Below the pieces are notes generated by a model that had not been told where the DNA came from, did not search any database, and was given only the letters and a program-made list of their open reading frames with translations. Positions 28,903 through 38,530 of a stretch of 64,000 nt of DNA are shown here, one piece after another. Each line of letters starts with the position of its first letter. The first letter of the stretch is position 1. A program made the position numbers and the translations under genes. Source of the stretch: CAWDDA01 sp963813345 (lineage in GTDB: Bacteria; Acidobacteriota; Blastocatellia; RBC074); contig CAWEYR010000014.1 in NCBI GenBank assembly GCA_963813345.1, forward strand, positions 1 to 64,000, in the 5' to 3' direction.

Positions 28903-29991
28903 TTATCCCTGTACTTTGAGAACCGGCAGAGGCTTGTTTGCCTTTAATGCGCCGATGCTTATCTGCGCTGCGACATTGCCTGCAACATCGAGAAAGGCTT
29001 TCGCCTGTGCGCTTTCGGGCGCGCCAACAACAATCGGTACACCCAGGTCTCCACCCTCCCTGACGCTTATCGATAGCGGGATCGAACCAAGCAACGGTAC
29101 CTGATACCGCTCTGCGAGTGCACGACCACCGCCTGATCCAAAAATGTCATGCTTCTCGTTGCAATTTGAACAGACAAAATAACTCATGTTCTCGACGATC
29201 CCAAGGCAGGGAACATGCAACTGGTCAAACATGTTGTATGCCTTGCGAACGTCGCTCAATGCTACTTCCTGTGGAGTCGTCACGAGCACTGCGCCCGCCA
29301 ACGATACCATCTGCGCGAGGCTTAATTGCACGTCTCCTGTCCCCGGAGGCATGTCCACCACCAGGTAGTCAAGCTCGCCCCAATCTACCTGTCGCAGAAA
29401 CTGTCCGACGGCTGAATGCAGCATCGGTCCCCTCCAGACGACAGCCTTGTCTCCTGGATTCAAGAGGCCGATCGACATCGTCTTTACACCGTGATAGACG
29501 GGCGGCACGATCTTTTCGCCTTTCGCGAGCGGCATATCTCGACCACCAAGCATTATCGGAACGTTGGGCCCATACACGTCAGTATCGAGAATTCCAACGC
29601 GTGCACCCATTCTCGCGAGTGCAACTGCGAGGTTGACTGCGACCGTCGACTTGCCGACTCCACCCTTGCCGGAGCTGACAGCAACAATGTGCTTGATGCC
29701 TTCGATGGCGGTCTTGTCGAGGGCGCCGCGCGCTTTCGGTACTTCGGCTTCCATCGAAATCTGTACCGTTTCCATCCCGGGGATTGCCATCACCACGCTA
29801 TGGGCTTCATCCTTCAACTTGTCACGAACCGGACACGCCGGAGTCGTGAGCACAAATCTGAAGCTCGCGATTCCGCCACATACCTTCACGTCCCGGATCA
29901 TGCCGAGCGAAACAATGTCACGATGCAAATCGGGGTCCTTGACCGCCTTTAGCGCATCGAGAATCATTTCATCGGTGATCGGTTTAGACAT
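28903..29991 (-). CDS. mrp: Mrp/ApbC/NBP35 P-loop Fe-S cluster carrier ATPase
   Basis: An intact 362-residue protein with an N-terminal MIP18/DUF59 domain (residues 5-85, LKAVKDPDLHRDIVSLGMIR), deviant Walker A VSSGKGGVGKSTVAVNLAVA, LDTDVYGPNVPIMLG, VDMPPGTGDVQLSLAQ, and the bridging CxxC in YFVCSNCNEKHDIFG that binds a labile [4Fe-4S] cluster at the dimer interface. It acts as scaffold or carrier in cytoplasmic Fe-S assembly. It follows the SufR-like regulator by 12 bases and precedes the A-type carrier by 44, so the three are probably co-transcribed. Confidence 0.95.
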   Translation of the reverse strand: MSKPITDEMILDALKAVKDPDLHRDIVSLGMIRDVKVCGGIASFRFVLTTPACPVRDKLKDEAHSVVMAIPGMETVQISMEAEVPKARGALDKTAIEGIKHIVAVSSGKGGVGKSTVAVNLAVALARMGARVGILDTDVYGPNVPIMLGGRDMPLAKGEKIVPPVYHGVKTMSIGLLNPGDKAVVWRGPMLHSAVGQFLRQVDWGELDYLVVDMPPGTGDVQLSLAQMVSLAGAVLVTTPQEVALSDVRKAYNMFDQLHVPCLGIVENMSYFVCSNCNEKHDIFGSGGGRALAERYQVPLLGSIPLSISVREGGDLGVPIVVGAPESAQAKAFLDVAGNVAAQISIGALKANKPLPVLKVQG

Positions 29992-30003
29992 CCTTACATC
30001 TCC

Positions 30004-30714
30004 TCAAATCTGTTCTCTATCCACTCTATTCGAGAGCACCTTCAGCGATCGCGAAGAATTGTTCGGTGGAGGCATTATGTGGTATGCGCAGAATGGCGCT
30101 CCATCCGAAATCCGGCACTCGCGAATCACTTCACAGCCCAGTACTTCCTGATAGACCCTGAGCTCCTGCCGGCAAACCTCGGGGTAGGCTGTTGCGACTG
30201 TCTCAACCGGGCAGTTTCGCTGACAGAGGGCAAAACTGCCATCTTCCAGTTGACTTGTTTCCGCGTGAAAGCCTCGCTCTGAAACGTTGCGCGCCAGCAC
30301 CTCGAGACACTCTTCAAACTCGAGGCCTCCCATTTCTTCCCGAAGCTGTTCGATCTGTTCGTCAGCACGCGACTCGAGAACTTTCTCAATACCACTCTTG
30401 CCGAACTGCTTCTCTACCTGTCGAAGAAGAACTCGCGTAAACTCATCGTAAGTTCGCGGAAACAGACACTCGGCCTTTTCCGTAAGGTTGAAAACAAAAC
30501 GCGGCCGTCCTCGCTCGTGCAGAAGTTTCCTGTGGTCTACAAGCCCGTCACTTTCGAGAACTCCGAGATGCCGCCGGACAGACACCTTTGAGACTCCAAG
30601 CGCCTGAGCCAGCGATTCGGCGGACAATCCACCGCTTGCGCCACTCGCCTTGAGGAGTTCTATGATCGCGCTTCGCGGTGATTTCAGAATGTGTTCCACG
30701 CTTGCAAGTGCCAC
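30004..30714 (-). CDS. SufR-like Fe-S-sensing transcriptional regulator
   Basis: 236 residues. The N-terminal winged helix-turn-helix (IIELLKASGASGGLSAESLA, LGVSKVSVRRHLGVLESDGL) is of DeoR/ArsR type with the wing GRPRFVFNLTEKAE. The C-terminal part has four Cys in the SufR arrangement: CQRNCPVETVATAYPEVCRQ and later CEVIRECRISDGAPFCAYHI, able to bind a [4Fe-4S] cluster. SufR proteins repress suf or isc genes when the cluster is bound. The start is GTG at 30714. It heads the Mrp-ErpA-Rbr run and probably controls it together with its own gene. The target sites are inferred only. Confidence 0.88.
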   Translation of the reverse strand: MALASVEHILKSPRSAIIELLKASGASGGLSAESLAQALGVSKVSVRRHLGVLESDGLVDHRKLLHERGRPRFVFNLTEKAECLFPRTYDEFTRVLLRQVEKQFGKSGIEKVLESRADEQIEQLREEMGGLEFEECLEVLARNVSERGFHAETSQLEDGSFALCQRNCPVETVATAYPEVCRQELRVYQEVLGCEVIRECRISDGAPFCAYHIMPPPNNSSRSLKVLSNRVDREQI

Positions 30715-30720
30715 ACATCC

Positions 30721-30750
30721 ATCTTACGAATCGTATCGATCTTTTGTCAA
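30721..30750 (-). promoter_or_regulatory. Candidate sigma-70 promoter with overlapping small inverted repeat
   Basis: On the minus strand TTGACA (30750-30745) and TAAGAT (30726-30721) are 18 bases apart. The -10 element ends only 6 bases before the GTG at 30714, so transcription would start at or near the start codon and the mRNA would be leaderless. Between the two elements lies ATCGATACGAT, an inverted repeat (ATCG-ATA-CGAT), well placed to be an operator for the regulator itself. Confidence 0.45.
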
Positions 30751-30964
30751 CTGAACTGTTTTCAAAAGCCTAAAATCTTGACAAATACGCTAAACTATAT
30801 GCCACAAATAGTTACCAACGCTTGCGAAAACGAGATTCTCTCGGTTAGTGTTAGCTAATTAGCCGTTGCTGTCAAAGAGCGCCCCAGAAACAGCAACCTT
30901 AGACGTCTATCTTCAACAAACTGTGGCACCAATCTTATTGGGAGCCAATCTTAGGGAGGTGGAT

Positions 30965-33900
30965 ATGCGTCGCTTTAACCGCAGCAAACTCGGACAAGAA
31001 CTAATTATGGAAAGATTCAGGTCAGGAAGTGGCAGGGGGCGGGAGATTGCCGGCCACGTTCTGCTGGCTGTGATGATGCTGGGGTGCGTCTTGGTGTATT
31101 CAGGCGAGCGATACTCATCCGTCAAGGCGTCGACATCGAAGCCTGGCGATGGCGCGCATGCCGGGCGCCAATACGGGCGGCTACCACTATATTTCGTTGA
31201 GAACGTTGGCCAGGTTCACGGTGGCTCGGATTTCTATATTCACGGTCGCGACAAGTCTATCTACTTCTCGCAGCAGGGTCTGACATTTGCACTGGTAAAC
31301 GGCGGAAAGCGTTCGGTGGTCAAGCTCGATTTCGTCAACGCGAACCCACATGCGAAGCTCGAAGGTGTCGATCGAACGGAAGCGGTTTTCAGCTATTTCT
31401 CCGGTCCGGCGAGAACGTGGAAGGGTGGAGTAAGGAGCTTTTCGAGCCTGGTCTATCGTGACCTGTGGCCGGGGATCGATCTCGAGTATTCGGGCACAGT
31501 CGACCGAATGAAATATTCGTTCCGGCTAAAGCCAGGTGCCGATCCATCGCTCATTCAGCTGGCGTACCGGGGCGCAAACACTGTCACGCTGGATGCTCAG
31601 GGAGAGTTGGATATCCAGACATCATCGGGAAGTTTCAAGGATGCGGCGCCTGTGTCTTTTCAAACTGAACCCAGGGCAGCAGGAGCGGTTAAGCATCAAA
31701 TCGAGGTGGCCACGAAATACTGGATCAAGACTACGTCCGGGCGTGCAGTCTATGGTTTCCAGGTTGCCGACTATGATCGTTCACGTGAATTGATAATTGA
31801 CCCGGCAGTGCTCATTTATTCCGGGTTTGTCGGAGGAGCGGGTGACGATGCGGCCTATTCTATTGCCGTGGACAGCGCGCGGAATGCCTACATCGCGGGA
31901 ACCACAAGTTCTCCGCAAATGAGCTTTCCAGTGGTCGCCGGTCCGGATCTGACGTACAACGGCGGTTCATCCGACGCCTTTGTTGCCAAAATCAACCCTG
32001 CGGGAACTGCATTGATCTATTGCGGCTACATTGGCGGAGCGCAATCCGATCAGGCACAGGGAGTGGCAGTCGATTCGTCTGGGAGCGCCTACGTTGTTGG
32101 ACAGACTTTTTCCGATCAAACGACGTTTCCGGTTGCGACGGGTCCGGGATTGGTATTTTCAACGGGTGGTCCTGATGTTTTTGTCACAAAGCTGAATGCG
32201 GCGGGAACGGCGCTGGTTTATTCGGGGTATATCGGCGGCACATCGCGAGACTTTGGGACTGGAATCGCAGTTGATAGTCTCGGAAACGCTTATATCAGTG
32301 GCTACACGGAGTCATCGCAACAAACAGGATTTCCAGTGGTGGGGGGGCCCGATCTTACTTACAACGGTGGAATTGACGGTTTCGTCGCCAAGGTTGTCCC
32401 TGCGGGTTCGTCGCTTGCCTATTGTGGTTATATTGGTGGAACTGAGGACGACTATGCACGTGGCATCGCAGTCGACTCCGCTGGCAGCGCTTATTTGACG
32501 GGCGATACTGCTTCACCCGAAGCATCGTTTCCAGTGGCGATTGGTCCGGACCTGACGTTCAATCTTGGATTGACGGATGCCTTTGTGTCGAAAGTAGCCG
32601 CCAATGGAAGTTCTCTCGCCTATTCAGGGTATATAGGCGGACCCGGGGCCGACGTGGGCCAGGGAATCGCGATCGATAGTAGTGGAAACGCCTATGTCAC
32701 GGGTGAAACCAACATGGTTGGATTTCCGATCATTGGCGGCCCGGACCCGATCTTTAATGGAGCTACTGATGCGTTCGTCACAAAGGTCAACGCAGCCGGA
32801 TCAGCGTTTGTTTACTCCGGACTGATCGGGGGCACCGGAATTGATCGTGGCTTCGGGATATCGGTCGATAGCGCCGGAAGCGCTTATATTGTCGGTGAGA
32901 CGTCATCTCATCAGACATCATTCCCCGTAGTTGGTGGTCCGCAGTTAGAGACTAATGGAGTCCTGGATGCCTTTGTCGCGAAGCTCAACTCGCCCGGCAG
33001 CCTGCTGATCTATTGCGGGTATGTTGGTGGCCCCGGAAATGACTATGGACGGGGAATCTCGACGGACAGTGATGGCAACGCATATGTGGCAGGCTACACG
33101 GAGTCTACTGCAGGATTCCCGGTCGTCGCGGGGCCAGATTTGAGTTTCAATGGTGGGATGACGGATGCCTTCGCGGCAAAGATTGAACGGCGAGCGGATA
33201 CAACGCCACCTGTGATTGTCGTTCCAGGCGGAATACCTCGTTCTCAGGGGTCATCCGGCCTTACGTCGCTCGGTTTTGTAAGCGACGTCGACACCAGGCC
33301 AGAAAACATTATTCTGGCGCTTCGCAATATTCCACCTGAGCTCAGCGTGACTAACCTCACCAACCTCAATGGACAGGCTTTTGCAAACATCACCACGACC
33401 TGTTCGACCGCACTCGGTCAATACACATTTACTCTCGAAGCGATTGATGGGGCGGGACTGAGGAGCGAGTCGCCGGTTACAGTCGAGGTGATTCCAAATA
33501 CGCCTCCCGTACTGGGTGTCTACGCGGAAACTCAGATTGTAATGATTGGTGGTGGCGGGACTGTCACTCCGAATACCGCACCAACGGACAATGGTTCCAT
33601 AACAGGGATTGTGGCGACAGCGGCGGGCTTTGCAGGTACGTTTTCGGTGAATCCAACAACAGGCGTCGTCACTGTGACGAACGCCAGTCCGCGAGGTAGG
33701 TACAACGTCGTCCTGACCGCGACCGACAATTGCGGAGCGACTTCCACCAGGGGCTTTACGCTGCTCGTTGGATCGTTTTCCTTTGTTCCCGCGTTGACAT
33801 TGTTGAATCCTGCAATTGTGATGGCAGGAACGCCGGGGCTTCAAGTGACGATCACAGGAACCGGTTTCGCACCGGACGCCGTGGCTGATTTCAACACTTC

Positions 33901-34769
33901 TCCAAGGCCGACGCAGTACGTAAGCAGTACGCAGGTGATCGTTACGCTGACAGCAGAGGACCTTCAGTTTCAGCGCAATGCCGGAATCAGAGTCTTCAAT
34001 TCTCCGCCTGGCGGAGGTGTCTCGAACGCGTTGACCCTGGCCATTGCAGGGCAGGCAACATTCGTCAACGGAGCGAGCTTCCAGGGTACGAGCGTCGCGA
34101 GCGATTCAATTGCATCAATCTTTGGGACAAAGCTTGCAACGTCGGTAGCATCGGCAACAGATATCCCACTGCCCGAGACTCTGGCGGGAACTACTGTTGT
34201 AGTCCGCGACAGCGCAGGGACCAGCCGGAATGCCGGTTTGTTCTACGCCTCGCCTTTTCAACTCAACGTTCAAATACCACCGCTCACCGCGGTGGGTGCC
34301 GCCACAGCCATCATCACGAACAGTTTGGGAGAAGTTTCACTTGCGTCCTTCCAGGTCGCGGTGATTGCTCCAGGTATTTTCACGCAGCGCTCTGACGGTA
34401 CAGGCGTCGCGGCGGGCTACGTTGTAAGAATCAGGCAAGACGGTTCGCGAACTTTAGAACCAATCGGTCGCTTCGACAGCGTGCTTGGACAATGGGTACC
34501 AATTCCGATCGATTTCGGCGCCGAGACTGACGTCCTCGTTCTGGTGCTGGCTGGTACCGGAATACGCAACGTGCCCGGAGGAGTGGTAACGGTTGAGATC
34601 GGCAGACCAGAAGTTTCAATCGCAATATGCAGGATTCGCTCCAGGCTTTGTTGCACTCGATCAGATCAACGTGGAACTCTCGCGAAACCTCAAGGGCAAG
34701 GGAGAAGTTGATTCGGCGGTAGTTGCGGGAACGGAGCGGTCGAATACGTTCAAACTCGCATTCCGGTGA
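30965..34769 (+). CDS. SBBP-repeat giant protein with TIGR03437 C-terminus, one frameshift
   Basis: About 1268 residues, secreted. I chose the ATG at 30965 with gggagg 8 bases upstream over the upstream frame opening. The N-terminus has a hydrophobic segment (AGHVLLAVMMLGCVLVYSGE), then a DUF7948-type domain (LPLYFVENVGQVHGGSDFYI). From about 31810 to 33190 run eight or so SBBP repeats of about 55-65 residues, each with a core like DSAGNAYVxGxT...FPV, GPD, DAFVAK and GYIGG. Two Ig-like segments and a TIG-like domain follow, then the Solibacter C-terminal domain (FVNGASFQGTSVASDSIASI). An extra a at 34604 breaks the last 55 codons; deleting it gives IGDQKFQSQYAGFAPGF and a stop at 34767-34769. 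It is likely a cell-surface or secreted beta-rich protein; its function is unknown. Confidence 0.9.
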
Positions 34770-34800
34770 GGTGATGTAGCGTGTTATGCTTATCAAGGAA

Positions 34801-34826
34801 GGTTCCGCCTGAAGGCGGTACAACGT
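34801..34826. repeat. Half palindrome of family A
   Basis: ggttccgcctgaaggcggta and the following caacgt match one arm of the family A repeat. It lies in the gap between the SBBP gene and korA, 25 bases before the korA start. It can itself form the short hairpin ccgcctgaaggcgg. Confidence 0.85.
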
Positions 34827-34850
34827 AAACACTGAGGTGTTCTGGAGAAT

Positions 34851-36715
34851 ATGTCTTTACCAATCGTCGACGACCAAACGCCCCTGAAGCACCGTCTCGA
34901 GGAGCTTGAGACGGTTACAATTCGGTTTGCCGGAGACTCTGGTGATGGAATGCAGGTCACCGGCACGCAATTCACCACCACCTCAGCCGTCATCGGAAAT
35001 GACATCTCGACACTTCCGGACTTTCCCGGCTGAGATCCGCGCGCCTGCCGGCAGCCTTCCCGGCGTGTCCGGATACCAGTTGAATTTCAGCAGCCGCGAC
35101 ATCCGGACGCCCGGCGATGAGCCAAATGTACTTGTTGCCATGAACCCGGCTGCGCTCAAAGACAAATCTGCCGGACCTCGAAGCCGGGCGGGATTCTGCT
35201 GGTCAACACCGATGCATTTGTCGAAGGTAATCTCAAGAAAGCCGGTTACGAAGCCAATCCGCTCGAAGACGGCTCGCTTTCGGGCTATCGGCTTTTCGAG
35301 GTTCCGATCACAACGCTCACGCTGAGGGCGCTCGAGTCGGTCAAGATTCCACACAAGCTGCAGGAGCGATGCAAGAACTTTTTCGCCCTCGGGATTGATG
35401 TACTGGCTCTACGACCGACCGCTCGAAACGACGTATCGTTGGATCAACGAAAAGTTTGCCAAAACGCCTGACATTGCCGTGGCAAACACACTGGCGGTCA
35501 AGGCCGGTTACAACTACGCCGACACAACCGAGATATTCACAACGCATTACCGCGTCGGCAAAGCGAAGATCAAACCGGGCAAGTATCGAAACATTACGGG
35601 AAACGAAGCGACAGCGATTGGATTCGTTGTCGCGGCGTCGCTTACGGGCAGGCCACTGTTTTATGGAAGCTATCCGATTACACCGGCTTCGGACGTCCTT
35701 CATGAGCTGTCGAAGCACAAGAATTTCGGCGTCAAGACATTTCAGGCCGAAGACGAGATCGCTGCGATCGGAGCGGCGATCGGCGCCGCGTTCGCAGGAC
35801 ACATCGGACTGACTGGCACGAGCGGGCCGGGCATTGCGCTTAAATCTGAATTCATCGGTCTGGCAGTCATGACCGAGCTGCCGCTTGTGATCATTGATGT
35901 TCAGCGCGGAGGACCCTCGACGGGGCTGCCAACAAAGACCGAGCAGGCTGACCTGTTACAGGTGATGTTCGGCCGCAACAGCGAATCCCCGGTTGCGATC
36001 GTGGCGCCGTCGACGCCTGCCGATTGCTTTGAGCATGGCGATCGAAGCCGTGAGGCTCGCGACGAGGTATATGTCGCCGGTTGTCTTTCTTTCGGATGGA
36101 TATCTGGCGAATGGCTCGGAGCCGTGGGAGCTCCCATCCGTTGATAGTCTGCCGAACCTCGAGGTGAAGTTCAGAACTGAGTCGCAAGGCTTCTTCCCTT
36201 ATCTGCGCGATGAAAGAACGCTCGGGCGCCCATGGGCGATTCCGGGCACGCCAGGTCTCGAGCATCGGATCGGCGGGCTCGAGAAGGAGCACATCACCGG
36301 CAATGTGAGCTACGATCCCGACAACCACGAACTGATGGTGCGCTTGCGCGCCGAGAAGATCCAACGGATGGCTCAGGACATTCCTCCGCTCGAAGTTTTC
36401 GGAGAGCCCGAAGGCAAGGTCCTTGTGCTTGGCTGGGGATCGACTTACGGCGCGATTGCGACAGCGGTTGAACAGATGCAGGAAAAGGGCTTTGCTGTCT
36501 CGAGTGCGCATCTGAGGTATCTCAATCCGTTCCCGAAGAACCTTGGAGAGGTGCTCGGCCGTTTCGAGACCGTGATCATTCCGGAGCTCAATCTTGGGCA
36601 GCTGGCAATGCTCATCAGGGCACGGTTCCTCGTTGATGCGGTAAGCTTCAGCAAGGTCAAGGGCAAGCCGTTCAAGGTGACGGAACTGGTAAGGAAGATC
36701 GGGGAATACCTGTAG
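34851..36715 (+). CDS. korA: 2-oxoacid:ferredoxin oxidoreductase alpha subunit with fused gamma domain, five frameshifts
   Basis: About 620 residues. The N-terminal gamma domain has [40 protein letters not shown] and [20 protein letters not shown]; the alpha domain has [40 protein letters not shown] and [20 protein letters not shown]. This layout is typical of KorA of the two-subunit 2-oxoglutarate (or related) ferredoxin oxidoreductases. Extra bases near 35028, 35161, 35186, 35397 and 36026 explain all frame changes; deleting each restores [41 protein letters not shown] and [14 protein letters not shown]. It oxidatively decarboxylates 2-oxoacids to acyl-CoA. korB follows after 17 bases. Confidence 0.9.
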
Positions 36716-36732
36716 GGGATTGGAAAAAACAG

Positions 36733-37807
36733 ATGAGCGAAAACGGTAATACAGAAACGACAAACGGCGGCGTCAAGTTGACTCGCACAGGACTTCATCA
36801 CCGATCAGGAAGTCAGGTGGTGTCCGGGCTGCGGCGACTATTCGATTCTCGCGCAAGTCCAGAAGGTGATGCCGGAACTCGGTATTCCTCGCGAGAAGAT
36901 CGTCTTTGTTTCCGGCATAGGCTGCTCGAGCCGCTTTCCGTACTACATGAATACCTACGGCTTCCACGGAATTCATGGGCGTGCTCCGGCTCTCGCGACG
37001 GGCATCAAGGCCGCGAATCCTGATCTGAGCGTATGGGTGATCACCGGGGATGGAGATGCGTTGTCGATCGGCGGAAATCATTTCATTCACGCGATACGCC
37101 GAAATCTTGATCTCAAGATTATCCTCTTCAACAATCGAATCTACGGTCTGACCAAAGGGCAATACTCACCGACTTCCGAACTGGGGAAGAAGAACAAGTC
37201 GGCGCCGATGGGCGTCATCGATTATCCGATCAATCCGCTAAGCCTGGCCTTCGCTTCCGAAGCGACTTTTGTTGCGCGCTCGATCGATACCGAGCCCAAG
37301 CATCTGACCGCGCTTGTCGAGCGTCTGGCGAAGCACAAGGGATCGGCGTTTGTCGAAGTATTTCAAAACTGTAATATCTTCAACGACGCCGTATTCAAGC
37401 CGTTCTCAGAGCGCACAGTTCGCGAAGATCGAATGATCTATCTCGAGCACGGGAAGCCGCTGCTTTTTGGAAAGAACAAGGACAAAGGCATTCGATTGAA
37501 TGGACAGGTGCCGGAGATCGTGACGCTTGGCGAGAACGGGATCACGGTCGATGACATCATTGTTCACGATGAGACGTCGCCGGAACCGAACATGGCCTAC
37601 ATTCTGGGGCGAATGGAGTATCCGGAGTTTCCAGTGCCCGTGGGTGTGTTTCGCGTAGTTACAAAGCCGACCTATGAAGACATGATGGCTGACCAGATTT
37701 CGCAGGCAGTTAACGCTAAGGGGCAGGGCACCATCTCCGCGCTCCTCAACGCTGGCGAAACCTGGGTCATCGATGCGGATGGTGAACAGACCTTGCCTGC
37801 CAATTGA
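36733..37807 (+). CDS. korB: 2-oxoacid:ferredoxin oxidoreductase beta subunit, one frameshift
   Basis: About 357 residues, thiamine-pyrophosphate binding. An extra c near 36788 breaks the start; deleting it gives TRKDFITDQEVRWCPGCGDY with the first Cys pair. Next are FVSGIGCSSRFPYYMNTYGF and the TPP motif VITGDGDALSIGGNHFIHAI through ILFNNRIYGLTKGQYSPTSE, then FVEVFQNCNIFND. The cysteines ligate the [4Fe-4S] cluster. It forms the catalytic core with KorA. The downstream gene encodes a 2x[4Fe-4S] protein, the probable electron carrier. Confidence 0.92.
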
Positions 37808-37825
37808 GAGGAAACAAAGACTCGA

Positions 37826-38386
37826 ATGTCACTGCTTTCAGGCGTATTTGACACTGTAAAAGAGATAATCGGAGTTGCCCGGTCAACGGCCACCGGCATG
37901 AGCGTTACGCTCAGTCATATCCCGGGAAAAAAAGAGACAATAAGCTACCCGGAGGAACCGGTTCAGGTCTATCGCCGTTTTCGGGGCGAGCACTTCCTGG
38001 ATGTCAACGAGGATGGCAAAGAGAAGTGCGTCTCATGTTTTCTCTGTGCAGCGGCCTGTCCTGCGGATGCGATTTACATCGAGGGCGCTGAGGATCAGCG
38101 ACCGTACGAGGAACGCATAGGGATGGATCACCGCTATGCGAAGGTCTACCAGATTGACTACGGTCGATGCATACTTTGCGGCTATTGCGTTGACGCGTGT
38201 CCAACCGACGCGATCAATCACGGTCACAATTTTGAATGGGCCGTATATACTCCAGGCGAGATGGTGAAGGATAAGGATTATCTTCTTGCCAACAAATGGC
38301 GAGAGCCCGACGTCAAACCCAATGCAAAGCAGGCACATCTGGCCGCAAAGCAAACACTACCTCCGCTCAACATCACATTGAAATAA
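37826..38386 (+). CDS. NuoI-like 2x[4Fe-4S] ferredoxin
   Basis: 186 residues resembling NADH dehydrogenase subunit I: SLLSGVFDTVKEIIGVARST at the start, then two cluster motifs KCVSCFLCAAACPADAIYIE and RCILCGYCVDACPTDAINHG. Its ATG is 18 bases after korB. No other nuo genes are present in the window, so it could be a stand-alone electron acceptor for KorAB or a carrier that docks to complex I. A family A palindrome begins at its stop codon, where the stop TAA is part of the left arm. Confidence 0.9.
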   Translation: MSLLSGVFDTVKEIIGVARSTATGMSVTLSHIPGKKETISYPEEPVQVYRRFRGEHFLDVNEDGKEKCVSCFLCAAACPADAIYIEGAEDQRPYEERIGMDHRYAKVYQIDYGRCILCGYCVDACPTDAINHGHNFEWAVYTPGEMVKDKDYLLANKWREPDVKPNAKQAHLAAKQTLPPLNITLK

Positions 38387-38530
38387 GGTACGTTGTACCG
38401 CCTTTTAGGCGGAATCGTGACATCTGAACGCGTCGGAATTCCGAGGTACCGCCTGCAGGCGGAATCGTGACATCTGAACGCGTTCGAATGCCACGATTCC
38501 GCCTAAAAGGCGGTACAACGTACCTTATTT
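38381..38530. repeat. Long palindromic repeat, family A, copy 1, with internal tandem unit
   Basis: Perfect outer arms of about 39 bases (aaataaggtacgttgtaccg at left, cggtacaacgtaccttattt at right) enclose two tandem copies of the unit ggcggaatcgtgacatctga. It fills the whole 143-base space between the convergent NuoI-like and M1-like genes; both stop codons touch its arms. It probably works as a bidirectional terminator or stabiliser. Confidence 0.95.

Noticed and set aside
30778..30800. Forward TTGACA with A+T-rich follow-up upstream of the SBBP gene
   Set aside because: No -10 hexamer at a suitable spacing was found; not supported as a promoter.
35891..36763. 290-codon minus-strand frame opposite korA
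   Set aside because: Shadow frame; the plus strand encodes conserved KorA sequence throughout.
38381..38530. CRISPR-like repeated unit (ggcggaatcgtgacatctga twice)
   Set aside because: Only two units and clear inverted-repeat symmetry; it is part of a palindrome, with no spacers or cas genes.
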